From positions 9,595,001 through 9,659,000 of the forward strand of contig NC_087192.1 in assembly GCF_035594125.1 (NCBI RefSeq): a stretch of 64,000 nucleotides of DNA, given 5' to 3'. The notes beneath the pieces are model-generated. The model saw nothing but the letters and a program-made list of their open reading frames with translations, ran no database searches and was not told the origin of the DNA. The translations under genes were made by a program, and so were the position numbers. Position 1 is the stretch's first letter. Each line of letters starts with the position of its first letter. Origin of the DNA: Scylla paramamosain (Eukaryota > Arthropoda > Malacostraca > Decapoda > Portunidae). Positions 33,901-45,697 of this stretch are shown piece after piece.

Positions 33901-34519
33901 GAGAAAGACCTTGGAATTACTATCACTGATAAGCTGTCCCCAGAGGTACATGTAAGAAGGAAGACAGGGGAAACATACAACATGATGAGAAACATAAAAG
34001 CAGTGTTCAACTATCTAGATGAAGAGATGATTAAGAATTTAACTGTGACAATGATAAGACTTTGTTTGGAATATGCAGCAGTGATATGGTCTCCCAGCAC
34101 TAAAAGGGATATAAAAATAATAAATACAACGAGCAGCTACAAAGCTGCCTCTGACCATATCAGACTTATTGTATAAAGAGACTAAAGAAACTAAACCATG
34201 GAAGAGAGAAGAGAGAGAGAGAGGTGACCTGATTGCCTTATATCAGATTTTGTCAGGTTATGAAAAACTGGACCAGAGGGCATGAAAAGGTGAAGAAGGG
34301 TGTGTAGAAGGGATATTAAGAAGGACAGTTTCCTGCAAAAGACTGCAGAAATTTGAAATGAGCTGCAAAAAGAAGCAGTAAATGCAATAACTATATATGA
34401 TTTTAAGGAAAAAACTAGATAAGAGTAGATATTAAGATGGAAAAGCACAAGCTTGGACTACTCCACCCATAAACTACAACTAGGTGAATAGAAACAGGTA
34501 AATACACACACACACACAG
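30978..34519 (+). mobile_element. CR1-like LINE, copy B (near full length, decayed)
   Basis: It starts with an ORF1 remnant, an open coiled-coil-like stretch at 30990-31192 (WVNEFEKRCDYLEFENKAWK). The endonuclease follows at 32127-32438 with MGDFNYKEVRWEEW and LDLIFAKK; the last catalytic block reads KSYRVVVE where copy A has KSDHVVLE, so the Asp-His pair is lost. Reverse transcriptase pieces are LDLKKAFDTVHHKRLLWKF near 33420, SGVLQGLVLAPVMFAIYVND near 33590 and LEYAAVIWSPSTKRD near 34065. The 3' end carries ctacaactaggtgaata and a short (CA)n tail at 34504-34519, typical of this LINE group in decapods. Multiple stops and frameshifts. Confidence 0.83.
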
Positions 34520-34740
34520 AAAATAAAGAAGAGTGGACGTTCGAGTGACATCAAGAAATATAGCTTCCTGTATCGAATAACTGAAATCTGGAATGATTTG
34601 AAGGAAGAGGTGGTTTTGGCAAACAGTTTACACATATTTAAAGAGAAACTGGATAATTATGGTTATGGAGACAGGACAAAATGAGCTTTGGCTCATGTCC
34701 TGTACAATACAACTATGAAAATACACACATTCCTTTAAAC
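34520..34740 (+). mobile_element. 3' fragment of another CR1-like LINE
   Basis: Reads DIKKYSFLYRITEIWNDLKE and FKEKLDNYGYGDRTK, the usual C-terminal end of ORF2 in this group, then a CA-containing tail. It overlaps in content with the last part of copy A, so it is not simply copy A's missing end. Confidence 0.7.
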
Positions 34741-36941
34741 CTCAGCCTCTAAACCTCTTCCTTGTTTTGGGAGTGAGGACCAATCCTCTCACTAACTACA
34801 CTGTACAAGTATCATATGTGCAGTATAGCAGGGTCTCTCAAACACAAGGACCTAACAACAGCTGGTTTTATCTCTGCTGCAATATGACAGATGCACACAC
34901 TTTTCCACATATGACCTGATCAGTTGATTCGATCAGATGTACATAGCCTTCTCTCAAGACCTTAAGGGTTGCATCACCATTAATGAGTTCAATGTCTCTC
35001 CATTCATCCTTATCATGTGTAACCATTCTTCCTTACTCCAGACAACTCTCTTCCATCTGAGGCACTCATCACACTGCCTATCCGTCCTATTCATGGTCTT
35101 CCTCTGAGCCTTACAGCCCTCACTTCAGATCCAGGCACCTCTTTCCCCAATTACTCTCTTATTCCTTAATGTCTAATCTATTTTAACTCACATGGTCCCA
35201 CCCATTTTAACCATGAATCTGCCCATGGTGCCAGCCAATTTTCAATATTTTTTATACACTGAAAAATCCTAAACAATGTAAAGATAGTAGGAAAATGTGT
35301 AAAAAGGGGATTAGGCAAAATGAAACATTTTTAAACCCACATTATGAGTCAGCTGGGTTGGCTGCATATAATGTGATGAATAGCAATGCCAGTAATGGTA
35401 AATCACCACAATGCCAATGTACACATAGCTGGTAGGCTACTTGTAATACATGAGGGAATGAGGATTGACCCTACATTATTCACCTTACTGCATGATTAGT
35501 AGGCTATTGCAATTTGAATGTGATGGAGTGTTGTGGCACTTTTTCTGCTGTTTTTCGTAAAGACAATATTTATAAGCAGTCCTGAATCACCTTAAAAGTG
35601 GAGAAGTGTGTAGTTGTCTCTGAAGCAGCACTCCAGGCACAACCCTGTATCATGCTCATTACTCTGAAATTGTGAGTCAGTGCACTTCTGAGGGGGTCTT
35701 GTCATGTGGCTACCTACACATCTACAGGCTAGAGTAAGGTTTGAAGTACATGTAGTGTGTTTTCTCTCAAGTTCAACTGACAAATAAACAGTCTAGAATT
35801 TTTTAAGTTGATGCCATAAATTTATGCCAGTGGCACTGAGTGCAGGTATGTGAGATGCCATTAATTTATGGTGTTGGCACAGGATGGTTAACTACCTGCT
35901 TTTCTCATTCAGCTTCCTTCCTACCAATACCAGTTTTCTATTCCAATTCCCCATTTCTCATTTGATCTTTATGTATGTTATACCACACATGATCTCCAAA
36001 ATACCTTCTCCATTACATTCTATGTATCTCCACTTTTCTTCTCCCATTTTCTGTTTCAACCACATACGATGTGGATTGTATTAGTAAACCCCCATAAAAC
36101 TTTTTCTTTATATTCAACACTAGTGACTTCTAACTATAAATTTCTCCCTACACTTTGTTTCATTCATTCTAAATGTCACCTGTACATCTTTTCCATTTGA
36201 GGTAACATGCAACCTTGAGAAGTACCCATCATAAGCAAAATAATGATGAAAGTAATGAAAGTGCAAACTACAAGATTACACTTCCAGTAAGAGGAACAGA
36301 ATGAATATTAATGGTTAAGGTGATAGAATACAACCTCAGATGATCTAGGCAGTTAGAGAGAATGGTTAAGAGTTAGATGACAAGAAAAGATACACAAGAA
36401 TGGAATAGATATAGGGAGTGTGAGAGAATGACTTCCTATAAGGCACTCTATTACTACCCTGAAAGAGTAGTAGTGGAGTGAGTGAGGAAAAGGACATTAA
36501 AGTGAAAGGCCTGAAGTATTTACAGATGAGGCAAACAGACTGTCACAAACAGAACTTCTTGTGCTTTGTCTACTCCCTTAAACAATTTTCCAGGAATTCT
36601 GTCCAGAACACCATTCTGCTTTTGAGAGTCAATCTTTCATCACACACTGTTTGTCAATGTATCAAGATGTCAGGCATAGAGCATAACTCACTTAAATCCT
36701 AATGCTTGAATGTAGTTACCTTCTCTTATGCTTGATGAAAGCATAGACATAAAAGACATAGAGTGTTTCTCCAGCTTCTCTCACTGCACAGAACAGGCAG
36801 AGGACAAAACATCTTCATTATTGTGTTTCATTGTGTTGAGCAATACTCCCTTGATCTCTCTCTTCTCATGAGCATGACAATTGATGGTGTCCCAGTAGGA
36901 GGAGGCAGTAGACACCTGCCGAAATGATAATTACTCCCAAT
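34741..36941. other. Unassigned sequence
   Basis: 2.2 kb with no recognised gene or element. A short imperfect duplication (tgccataaatttatg / tgccattaatttatg) occurs near 35812-35880. The region 36880-36941 may still belong to the 5' end of the following LINE. Confidence 0.5.
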
Positions 36942-39900
36942 GAGGTCTAAAGCACTGTTCAGGGGGTGCTGTGAACTTATCATTAAACCCAGCTGTGACC
37001 TCACTGAACGTTTCGCTTTGTGTCTCAAACACAAGGGGGCAGTCACAGCCTGCCCTCTAAAGACAACTCTCTTCCTCCACACAAAACTACAAGCACCTAA
37101 TAACACACACACCCTTCACTCAAAAATTTTAAAATCATCATGGCGACTCCTACACCAGCCTCGGAGTCCCCATCTGGGGAGGGGACCATGAATATCCCCA
37201 GATCAGACTGCCTTTCTGTCGACGACCCTAAGTGTCTTGACAACCCCCTCAACTTTTTCTTCATTAACTTCTGCAACATTTGCGGTCTAAGATCTAATTT
37301 TCAATCTGTAGAACACCATCTCTCCTCTTCTAAACCTCATCTTCTTTTCCTCACTGAAACTCAGGTGTCTGAGGCAACTGACAGTAGCCCCTTTTCTGTT
37401 CCCTCCTACTTTCTCCATCCTCATTTTTTATCCAAAGCTGGATGCTGCGTTAATGTGCACAATGACTTAACCTGCTCTCGTGCCCATGCTCTTGAATCTT
37501 CCGAGTTTTCCACCATCTGGCTACGACTACAGAGTCACTCTCAAACTAAATTTATCTGTGCTGTATACCTCTCACCTAACTCCTCTGACTATAACAAATT
37601 CTTTGACTATTTAACTTCCAAAGTGGAGCACATTCTGATCCTCTTCCCTTTAGCAGAGATCTCCATTCTTGGAGACTTCAATGTTCACCACCAGCTTTGG
37701 CTTTCCTCTCCATACACTGACCATCCTGGTGAACTACCATTCAACTTTGCTATCCTCCACGACCTAGAGCAATTGGTGCAACACCCTACTCGTATTCTTG
37801 ACTGTCTTGGAGATACACCCAACATTCTTGACCTTTTCCTGACCTCTAATTCTTCTGCTTATGCTGTCACCCTTTCTTCTCCGTTGGGCTCCTCCAGTCA
37901 CAATCTCATCTCTGTATCTTGTCCTATCGCTCCAATCCCTCCTTAGGATCCCCCTAAGCAAAGGTGCCTCTGGCGTTTTGCCTCTCCTAGTTGGGGGGAC
38001 CTGAGGAGGTATTTTGCTGATTTTCCTTGGAATGACTACTGCTTCCATGTCAGAGACACGTCTTTGTGTGTTGAGCGCATAACAGAGGTGATAGTGTCTG
38101 GCATGGAGGCATACATTCCTCACTCTTTTTCTCGTCCTAAACCTTCTAAACTTTGGTTTAACACAGCTTGTTCTCGTGCTATACAGGATAGAGAGGTGGC
38201 CCACAAAAGGTACTTAAGCCTTCCATCACCAGAATATCATGCACTTTATATTTCTCCCCAGAACCATGCCAAGTCTGTTCTCCAACAAGCAAAAAACTCC
38301 TTCATTAACAGAAAGTGTCAAAACCTTTCAAGATCTAACTCCCTTTGTGACTTCTGGCATCTAGCCAAAAATATCTCCAACAACTTTGCTTCTTCTTTCC
38401 CTCCTTTATTTCAACCAGATGGCACCATTGTTATCACATCTATTTCTAAAGCTGAACTCTTCGCTCAAACATTTGCTGAAAACTCTACCTTAGACGATTC
38501 TGGGCTTGTTCCTTCCTCTCCTCCACCCTCTGACTACTTCATGCTACCTATTAAAATTCTTCGCAATGATGTTTTCCATGCCCTTGCTGGCCTAAACCCT
38601 TGGAAGGCTTATGGACCTGATGGGGTCCCTCCTATTGTTCTCTGAAACTGTGCCTCCGTGCTTGCAGCTTGCCTAGTCAAACTCTTTCAGCTCTGTCTGT
38701 CAACATCTACCTTTCCTTCTTGCTGGAAGTTTGCCCACATTCAACCTGTACCTAAAAAGGGTGACCATTCTAATCCCTCAAACTTCCGTCCTATTGCTTT
38801 AATTTCCTGCCTATCTAAAGTTTTTGAATCTATCCTCAACAGGAAGATTCTTAAACATCTATCACTCCACAACCTTCTATCTGATCGCCAGTATGGGTTC
38901 CGTCAAGGCCGCTCTACTGGTGATCTGGCTTTCCTTACTGAGTCTTGGTCATCCTCTTTTAGAGATTTTGGTGAAACTTTTGCTGTTGCCTTGGACATAT
39001 CAAAAGCTTTTGATAGAGTCTGGCACAAAGCTTTGATTTCCAAACTACCCTCCTACGGCTTCTATCCTCCTCTCTGTAACTTCATCTCAAGTTTCCTTTC
39101 TGACCGTTCTATTGCTGCTGTGGTAGACGGTCACTGTTCTTCTCCTAAATCTATTAACAGTGGTGTTCCTCAGGGTTCTATCCTATCATCCACTCTCTTC
39201 TTATTATTCATTAATGATCTTCTAAACCAAACTTCTTGTCCTATCCACTCCTACACTGATGATACCACCCTGCACTTTTCCACGTCTTTTCATAGACGTC
39301 CAACCCTTCAGGAGGTAAACATTTCTCGCAGGGAAGCCACAGAACGCTTGACCTCTGATCTTTCTAAAATCTCTGGTTGGGGCAGAGCAAACTTGGTATT
39401 GTTCAATGCCTCAAAAACTCAATTCCTCCATCTATCAACTCGACACAACCTTCCAGACAACTATCCTCTCTTCTTCAATGACACTCAACCATCCCCCTCT
39501 TCTACACTGAACATCCTTGGTCTGTCCTTTATTTATAATCTGAACTGGAAACTTTACATCTCATCTCTAGCTAAAACAGCTTCTATGAAGTTAGGCGTTC
39601 TGAGACATTTCCGCCAGTTTTTCTCACCCCTCCAGCTGCTAACTCTGTACAAGGGCCTTATCCGTCTATGTATGGAGTATGCTTCACATGTCTGGGGGGG
39701 GTTTCACTCATAATGCTCTTCTAGACAGGGTGGAATCAAAAGCTTTTCGCCTCATCAACTCCTCTCCTCTAACTGACTGTCTTCAGCCTCTCTCTCACCG
39801 CCGCAATGTTGCATATCTAGCTGTCTTCTACCACTATTTTCATGCTAACTGCTCTTCTGATCTTGCTAACTGCATGCCTCCCTTCTCCCGCAGCCTCGCT

Positions 39901-40205
39901 GCACAAGACTTTCTTCTTTCTCTCACCCCTATTCTGTCCACCTCTCTAACACAAGAGTTAACCAGTATTCTCAATCATTCATCCCTTTCTCTGGTAAACT
40001 CTGGAACTCCCTGCCTGCTTCTGTATTTCCACCTTCCTATGACTTTAATTTCTTCAAGAGGGAGGTTTCAAGACACTTATTCATCAATTTTTGACTGCTG
40101 CTTTGACCCTTTTATTGGACTGGCATTTTAGTGGGCATTTTTTTTTATTGGATTTTTGTTGCCCTTGGCCAGTGTCCTTCCTAAATAAAAAAAAATAAAA
40201 AAATG
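36942..40205 (+). mobile_element. Jockey-like poly(A) LINE, copy 1 (full-length type, two in-frame stops and a frameshift)
   Basis: An apparent 5' untranslated region (36942-37139) is followed by one frame from ATG 37140 to about 39700. It is interrupted only by TAG at 37944-37946 and TGA at 38643-38645, then by a +1 shift in an 8-G run at 39694-39701 (the 54.6-kb copy has 7). Endonuclease blocks: [30 protein letters not shown], and SSSHNL in place of the usual Ser-Asp-His. Reverse transcriptase blocks: AYGPDGVPP, FRPIALISCLSKVFES, YGFRQGRST, ALDISKAFDRVWHKAL, NSGVPQGSILS, and YTDDTTLHF where the 54.6-kb copy has YADD. The 3' end is ttgcccttggccagtgtcct plus an A-rich tail. Inactive but recently so. 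Confidence 0.9.
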
Positions 40206-40293
40206 GATACAAAGCAGAAGGGTGCCACTTTGCTGCTATTGTACCATTGTGAAACCCATCTAAAAGGTGCACTGCTTTCTCCACCAAGAAGCA
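40206..40293. other. Spacer between tail-to-tail LINE copies
   Basis: 88 bp of sequence separating the A-rich tails of two oppositely oriented copies of the same LINE; nothing recognised in it. Confidence 0.7.
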
Positions 40294-40876
40294 CTTTTTT
40301 TCATATGTAAGAGGGGCACTGGCCAAGGGGAAAAAAAGAAAAAAAAAAGAAGGCCACTGAGGTGCCAGTCCCCAAACAAAGTCAAAAGTGGTCATAAAAA
40401 ATTAAAGGCTTTTGGTCTTGAAACCTGCCTCTTGACTATGACTATGACTTGAACTTCCTATGACTTGAAATGGTTCAAGTCATAGGAAGGAGACTTCCTG
40501 GCAGGAAGTTCCAGAGTTTACCAAAGAAAGGGATGGATGATTGAGAATACTGGTAACTCTTGCATTAGAGAGGTGGACAGAATAGGAGTGAGAGAAAGAA
40601 GAAAGTCTCGTGCAGTGAGGCCCCAGGAGGAAGGAAGGTATACAGTTAGCAAGATCAGAAGACCAGTTACTATGAAAATAACAGTAGAAGATAGCAAGAG
40701 ATGCAACATTGTGGCAATCACAGAGAGGTTGAAGACAGCCAGTTAAAGGAAAGGAGTTGATAGCACGAAAAGCTTTTGATTCCACCCTGTCTAAACAAAC
40801 AATATGTGTGTAACCCTCCCCATACATGTGAAGCATACTCCATACATGGACAGATAACGACCTTGTACAGTGATGG

Positions 40877-40953
<77 letters not shown>

Positions 40954-43600
40954 GGGGGGGGTGAGAAAAACTGATGTAAACAACTCAGAATGCCTAACTT
41001 TATGGAAGCTGTTTTAGCTAGAAATGAGATGTGAAGTTTCCAGTTTAGATTATAAGTAAAGGACAGACTGAGAATGTTCAATGTTCAATGTAGAAGTTGA
41101 GTGTCACTGAAGAAGAGGGGACAATTATCTGGAAGTATGTGTCAGTTTGATAGATGGAAGAATTGAGTTTTTAAGGCATTGAACAATACTAAGTTTGCTT
41201 TGCCCCAATCACAAATTTTAGAGATCAGAAGTCAGGGGTTCTGTGGCTTCTCTGTGTGAGCTGTTTACTTCCTCAAGGGTTGGATATCTACAAAAAGATG
41301 TGGAGAAATGCAGGGTGATATCATCAGCATAAGAGTGGATAAGGCAAGAAGTTTGGTTTAGATCATTGATGAAGTGGGTGACAGGACAGAACCCTGAGGA
41401 ACACCACTGTTAATAAACTTAGGAGAAGAACAGTGACTATCTGCCATAGCAGCAATAGAATGGTCAGAAAGGAAACTTGAGATGAAAGTACAGAGAAAAG
41501 AATAGAAGCCATAGGAGGGTAGTTTTGAAATCAAAGCTTTGTGCCAGACTCTATCAAAAGCTTTTGATATGTCTAACGAAACAGCAAAAGTTTCACCAAA
41601 ATTTCTAAAAGAGGATGACTAAGACTTAGCAAGGAAAGCCAGATCATCAGTAGAGAGGCCTTGATGGAACCCATACTAGTGATCAGATAGAAGGTTGTGA
41701 ACTGATAAATATTTAAGAATCTTCCTGTTAAGAATAGATTGAAAAAAAAATTTAGGGAGGTAGGAAATTAAAGCATAAGGTGGTAGTTTGAGGGATTAGA
41801 GCATTCACCCTTTTTAGGAACAGGCTGAATACAGGCAAACTTCCAGCAAAAAAAAGGGAAGGTAGATGTTGATAGACAGAGATGGAAGAGTTTGACTAGG
41901 CAAAGTGCAAGCACGGAGGCACAGTTTCAGAGAACAACAAGAGGGACTCCGTCAGGTCCATAAGGCTTCTGAGGGTCAAGGCTAGTGAGAGCATGAAAAA
42001 CATCACTGCGAAGGATCTTAATGGGTAGCATGAAGTAGTCAGAGGGTGGAGAAGAGGAAGGAACAAGCCCTGAATCATCCAAGGTAGACCTTTAAGCAAA
42101 GGTTTGAGAAAAGAGTTCAGCTTTAGGGATAGGTGAGATAGCAGTGGTGACATCAGATTGAAATAAAGAAGGGGAAGATGAAGAAGTAAAGTTATTGGAG
42201 ATATTTTTGGCTAGGTGCCAGAAATCATGAGGGGAGTTAGATCTTGATAAATTTTGACATTTTTTTATTAATGAAGGAGTTTTGGCTAGTTGGAGAATAG
42301 ACTTGCCATTATTCCAAGCAAAAATATAAAGTGCATGAGATTCAGGTGATGGAAGGCTCAAGTACCTTTTGTGAGCCACCTCTGTATCATGTATAGCTCA
42401 ATAACAGGTTGTGTTTAATCAAGGTTTGGAAGGCTTAGGGCAAAAGAGTGAGGAATGTACATCTCCATGTCAGACACTATCACCTTTGTTATGTACTGAG
42501 CACACAGAGATATTTCTCTAACACAGAACCAATAGTCATTCCAAGGAAAATCAGAATATCTCCTCAGGTCTCCCCAATTAGCAGAGGCAAAATGACAAAG
42601 GCACCTCTGCTTTGGGGGACCCTGAGGAGGGATTGAAGCGATAGGACAGGATATAGATATGACAAGAGAAGACAAGAGTGACAGCATAAGTAGCAGGATT
42701 AGATTGTACGAAAAGGTCAAGAATATTGGGCATATTTCCAAGACGGTCAGGAATATGAGTAGGATATTGCACCAGTTGCTCTAGATCATGAAGGATAGCA
42801 AAGTTAAAGGCTAGTTCACCAGGATGGTTGGTCAGTGAAGGGAGAGGAAAGCCAAAGCTGGTGGTGAACATTAAAGTCTCCAAGAATGGAGATTTTCATA
42901 AATGGAAGTCAGAATGTGCTCCACTTTGAAAGTTAAATAGTCAAAGAATTTTTTTATACAAAGAGGAGTTAAGTGAGAGGTATACAGCACAGATAAATTT
43001 TCTTTGAGAATGACTGTAGTTGTAGCCAGATGGTGGAAAACTCAGAAGATTCAAGAGCATGGACATGAGAACAGGTTAAGTTGTTGTGCACATAGATGCA
43101 ACATCCAGCTTTGAATTGAAAATAAGGATAGAGAAAGTAGGAGGAAACAGAAAAGGGGCTACTGTCAGTTGCCTCAGGCACCTGTGTTTTAGTGAGGAAA
43201 AGAAGGTGCGATTTAGTAAAGGAGAGGTAGTGTTCTATAGTTTGAAAATTAGACCTAAGGCCACAAATGTTGCAGATGTTAATGAAGAAAAAGTTGAGAG
43301 GGTGTCAAGACACTTAGAATCGATACCAGAAGAGCAGTCTGACCTAGGGACATTTTTGGTCCCCTCCCCAGACAGGGACTCCAAAGCTGGTGTAAGAGTC
43401 ACCATGTTGAATTTTGAATTTTGAGTGAAGGGTGTGTGTAATTAGGTGCATGTAGTTTTGTGTGAAGGAAAAGAGTTGTCTTTAGAGGGCAGGCTGTGAC
43501 TGCCCCTTGTGTTGTGAGACATAAAAGAAGCATTCAATGAAGTCACAGTTGGGTTATTGGAAAGTTCACAGCACCCCTGATCCATTATTTGAGACCTCAC
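40294..43600 (-). mobile_element. Jockey-like poly(A) LINE, copy 2, inverted relative to copy 1, decayed
   Basis: Read on the minus strand from 43600 it follows copy 1 from the 5' untranslated region to the A-rich tail at 40294-40301. Pieces in order: [14 protein letters not shown] near 43170, [18 protein letters not shown] near 42800, AHKRYLSLPSPESHALY near 42370, FWHLAKNISNNFTSS near 42200, [20 protein letters not shown] near 41060, DRVESKAFRAINSFPLTG near 40790. Frames shift repeatedly and there are many stops. A (GT)n tract at 40879-40951 has expanded inside the coding region. It is visibly older than copy 1. Confidence 0.88.
40879..40951. repeat. (GT)n microsatellite inside LINE copy 2
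   Basis: About 36 GT units followed by a G-run, placed where related copies encode the stretch after FSP near the reverse-transcriptase thumb. Confidence 0.96.
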
Positions 43601-43743
43601 TGTGACATGTCTGCCAAACTCAGTGATGTCATGTTTGTTTGTGAAAACTGTCAACTCCTTCCTTTCCCACTGCCAGATCTAGGCATTGATGGGTGAAGTC
43701 AATGCACACCTGCTCTATTCCTGTGACTTGGAGCCACATTGCC

Positions 43744-44248
43744 CCCACTCATACTGCTCTTCTAGACAGGGTGGAATCAAAAGCTTTTCATCTCATCAAC
43801 TCCTCTCCTCTAACTGACTGTCTTCAGCCTCTCTCTCACCGCCGCAATGTTGCATATCTAGCTGTCTTCTACCGCTATTTTCATGCTAACTGCTCTTTTG
43901 ATCTTGCTAACTGCATGCCTCCCCTCCTTCTGCGGCCTCGCTGCACAAGACTTACTTCTTTCTCTCACCCCTATTCTGTCCACCTCTCTAACGCAAGAGT
44001 TAACCAGTATTCTCAGTCATTCATCCCTTTCTCTGGTAAACTCTGGAACTCCCTGCCTGCTTCTGTATTTCCACCTTCCTATGACTTGAATTCCTTCAAG
44101 AGGGAGGTTTCAAGACACTTATCCACCAATTTTTGACCACTGCTTTGACCCTTTTATGGGACTGGCATTTTTGTGGGCATTTTTTTTTATTAGATTTTTG
44201 TTGCCCTTGGCCAGTGTCCTTCCTACATAAGAAAAAAAAAAAAAAAAA
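43744..44248 (+). mobile_element. Jockey-like LINE, copy 3, 5'-truncated
   Basis: Only the last 130 codons and the 3' end remain, in one open frame: THTALLDRVESKAFHLINSS to FKREVSRHLSTNF with its natural stop, then the ttgcccttggccagtgtcct terminus and a poly(A) tail of about 18 A. Severe 5' truncation is typical of target-primed LINE insertion. Little decay suggests a fairly young insertion. Confidence 0.9.
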
Positions 44249-44259
44249 GGCATGTGACC

Positions 44260-44705
44260 TACAACAAGAGACCAGAAAAACTATCAGAAAGAGACTATCA
44301 GAAAAACCTCCCCAATGCTGATCATTTCTCTGATCTACAATGACATGCCCATCTGGTCTTACTCACAGACATCACTAGTCACCTGAATACTTTCAACATG
44401 AGGCTGCAAGGTAAAGACATACATCACTGCCTTTGAAGCCAAACTGCATTTGTGGGAAGGTCAGTTGACTACTGGCCATTTTGTGCATTTTCCTCACCTT
44501 CCTGTTTGTTCCTCCAAAGACATGGCTCTGGAAATTTGTGTCAGTGTTGTCACTTTTGCAGGAGGAATTATCTTGTTTTGCAGAAGTTAGGTTGCTGGCT
44601 GTGGACTTTAAGCTGTTCACCACTCCCATTTGACCTCACACTGGATGGTACCCCTGCTCACCTGGAGATGGAAATGGTTGAGCTGCAGTGCATCAATGAA
44701 CTGTA
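44260..44705 (+). mobile_element. hAT transposase relic of ZBED5/GTF2IRD2-like type (C-terminal part)
   Basis: Across three frames the sequence reads TDITSHLNTFNMRLQGKDIH, then KLHLWEGQLTTGHFVHFPHL and SSKDMALEICVSVVT, then LLAVDFKLFTTP, then LDGTPAHLEMEMVELQCINE. These blocks in this order are characteristic of the hAT-derived ZBED5/GTF2IRD2/EPM2AIP1 family C-terminus. Frameshifts and stops separate them, so it is a relic. Recognition is from memory of the family; a profile search would settle it. Confidence 0.7.
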
Positions 44706-44824
44706 AGTAAGGTTCTGTACCTCTACTTCACTGTCTTTCTTGCACTATTTTATCCTCCTTTTTAATAATTTTCAAAAATAGATTACACATGTTTAGCACA
44801 GTGGCCACACTTTACTGCAAATAC

Positions 44825-45645
44825 TATTGCAGACCATTTCCTCCAAAATAAAGTATATGAAATATGAAGCAGGAATTGGAAGATCAGTACTAAGATGGAT
44901 GGAAGATTTTTTACTCAACAAGGACAGTAATTCAAAATACCAAGTCAAGATGGAAAGTGATAAGCAGGATCGCACAGGGATGTGTACTTGCACCAATTAT
45001 GTTTGCAGTGTATGTAAATGATATGGTAGGCTACATAAGTATGGTTGCAGATGATGCCAAGATATTGAGGAAAATGATAAACCAAGAAGACAGCTGCCCT
45101 GCAACAAGATCTTGATAAGATAAATGAGTGGGCTTGTAAATGGCAAATGAATTTTAATGGCAAGAAGTGCAGCTTGATGGAATTTGGAAGGAGTAGTAGA
45201 ATTAAAGGGAATTATTTGTTAGCTAATGAAAAACTTAGTAAAACATCAGAAGAGAAAGACTTGGGAGTAATTATGACATATAAGTTACTGCCTGAGAAGC
45301 ACATAAATAAAATAATTGGAGAGGTGTATAACCTGGTCAGAAATAAGAGGACACCCTTTACAAACCTGGATAAAGATATAATAAAGGAACTGATAACATC
45401 GATGACATGACCAAGACTGGAATATGCAGTGTTGGTGTGGTCACAAGGACAAAGAAACAAAGAAACCAGAAAGCTGGAAAGAATACAGAGCTGCAACAAA
45501 AACACCAGCAAGACTGAGTGATCTCCCATATGAAGAACGATTTAAAGAATTAAGGCTAACAACATTTGAAGAAAGGAGGCAGAGAAGAGACCTAACAGCA
45601 ATATACAGAATCAAAGATAAAAATGGAGAAAATTGATAAAGATTT
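44825..45645 (+). mobile_element. CR1-like LINE fragment (reverse transcriptase palm to thumb)
   Basis: Readable blocks are RIAQGCVLAPIMFAVYVNDM near 44968, VADDAKILRKM near 45045, the open frame 45147-45410 with MNFNGKKCSLMEFG and SEEKDLGVIM, and LEYAVLVWSQ near 45417. Related to copies A and B but a separate insertion. Both ends are missing. Confidence 0.8.
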
Positions 45646-45697
45646 ACTGCTCAGTGGCTGTATTTATAAAACTATGGTTCAACATAAGTGAAACATA

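Noticed and set aside
34520..34740. This fragment as the displaced 3' end of LINE copy A, split by copy B
   Set aside because: It repeats sequence already present at the end of copy A with clear divergence, so it is a separate copy.
34960..35160. Possible LINE C-terminal coding on the minus strand (basic, Trp-rich frame)
   Set aside because: No motif could be placed with confidence and the frame is short.
35812..35880. Imperfect duplication tgccataaatttatg / tgccattaatttatg as a satellite or TIR
   Set aside because: Too short and only two copies; no target duplication or extension.
37764..38204. 146-codon minus-strand Arg-rich open frame
   Set aside because: Antisense of the Jockey-like LINE coding frame.
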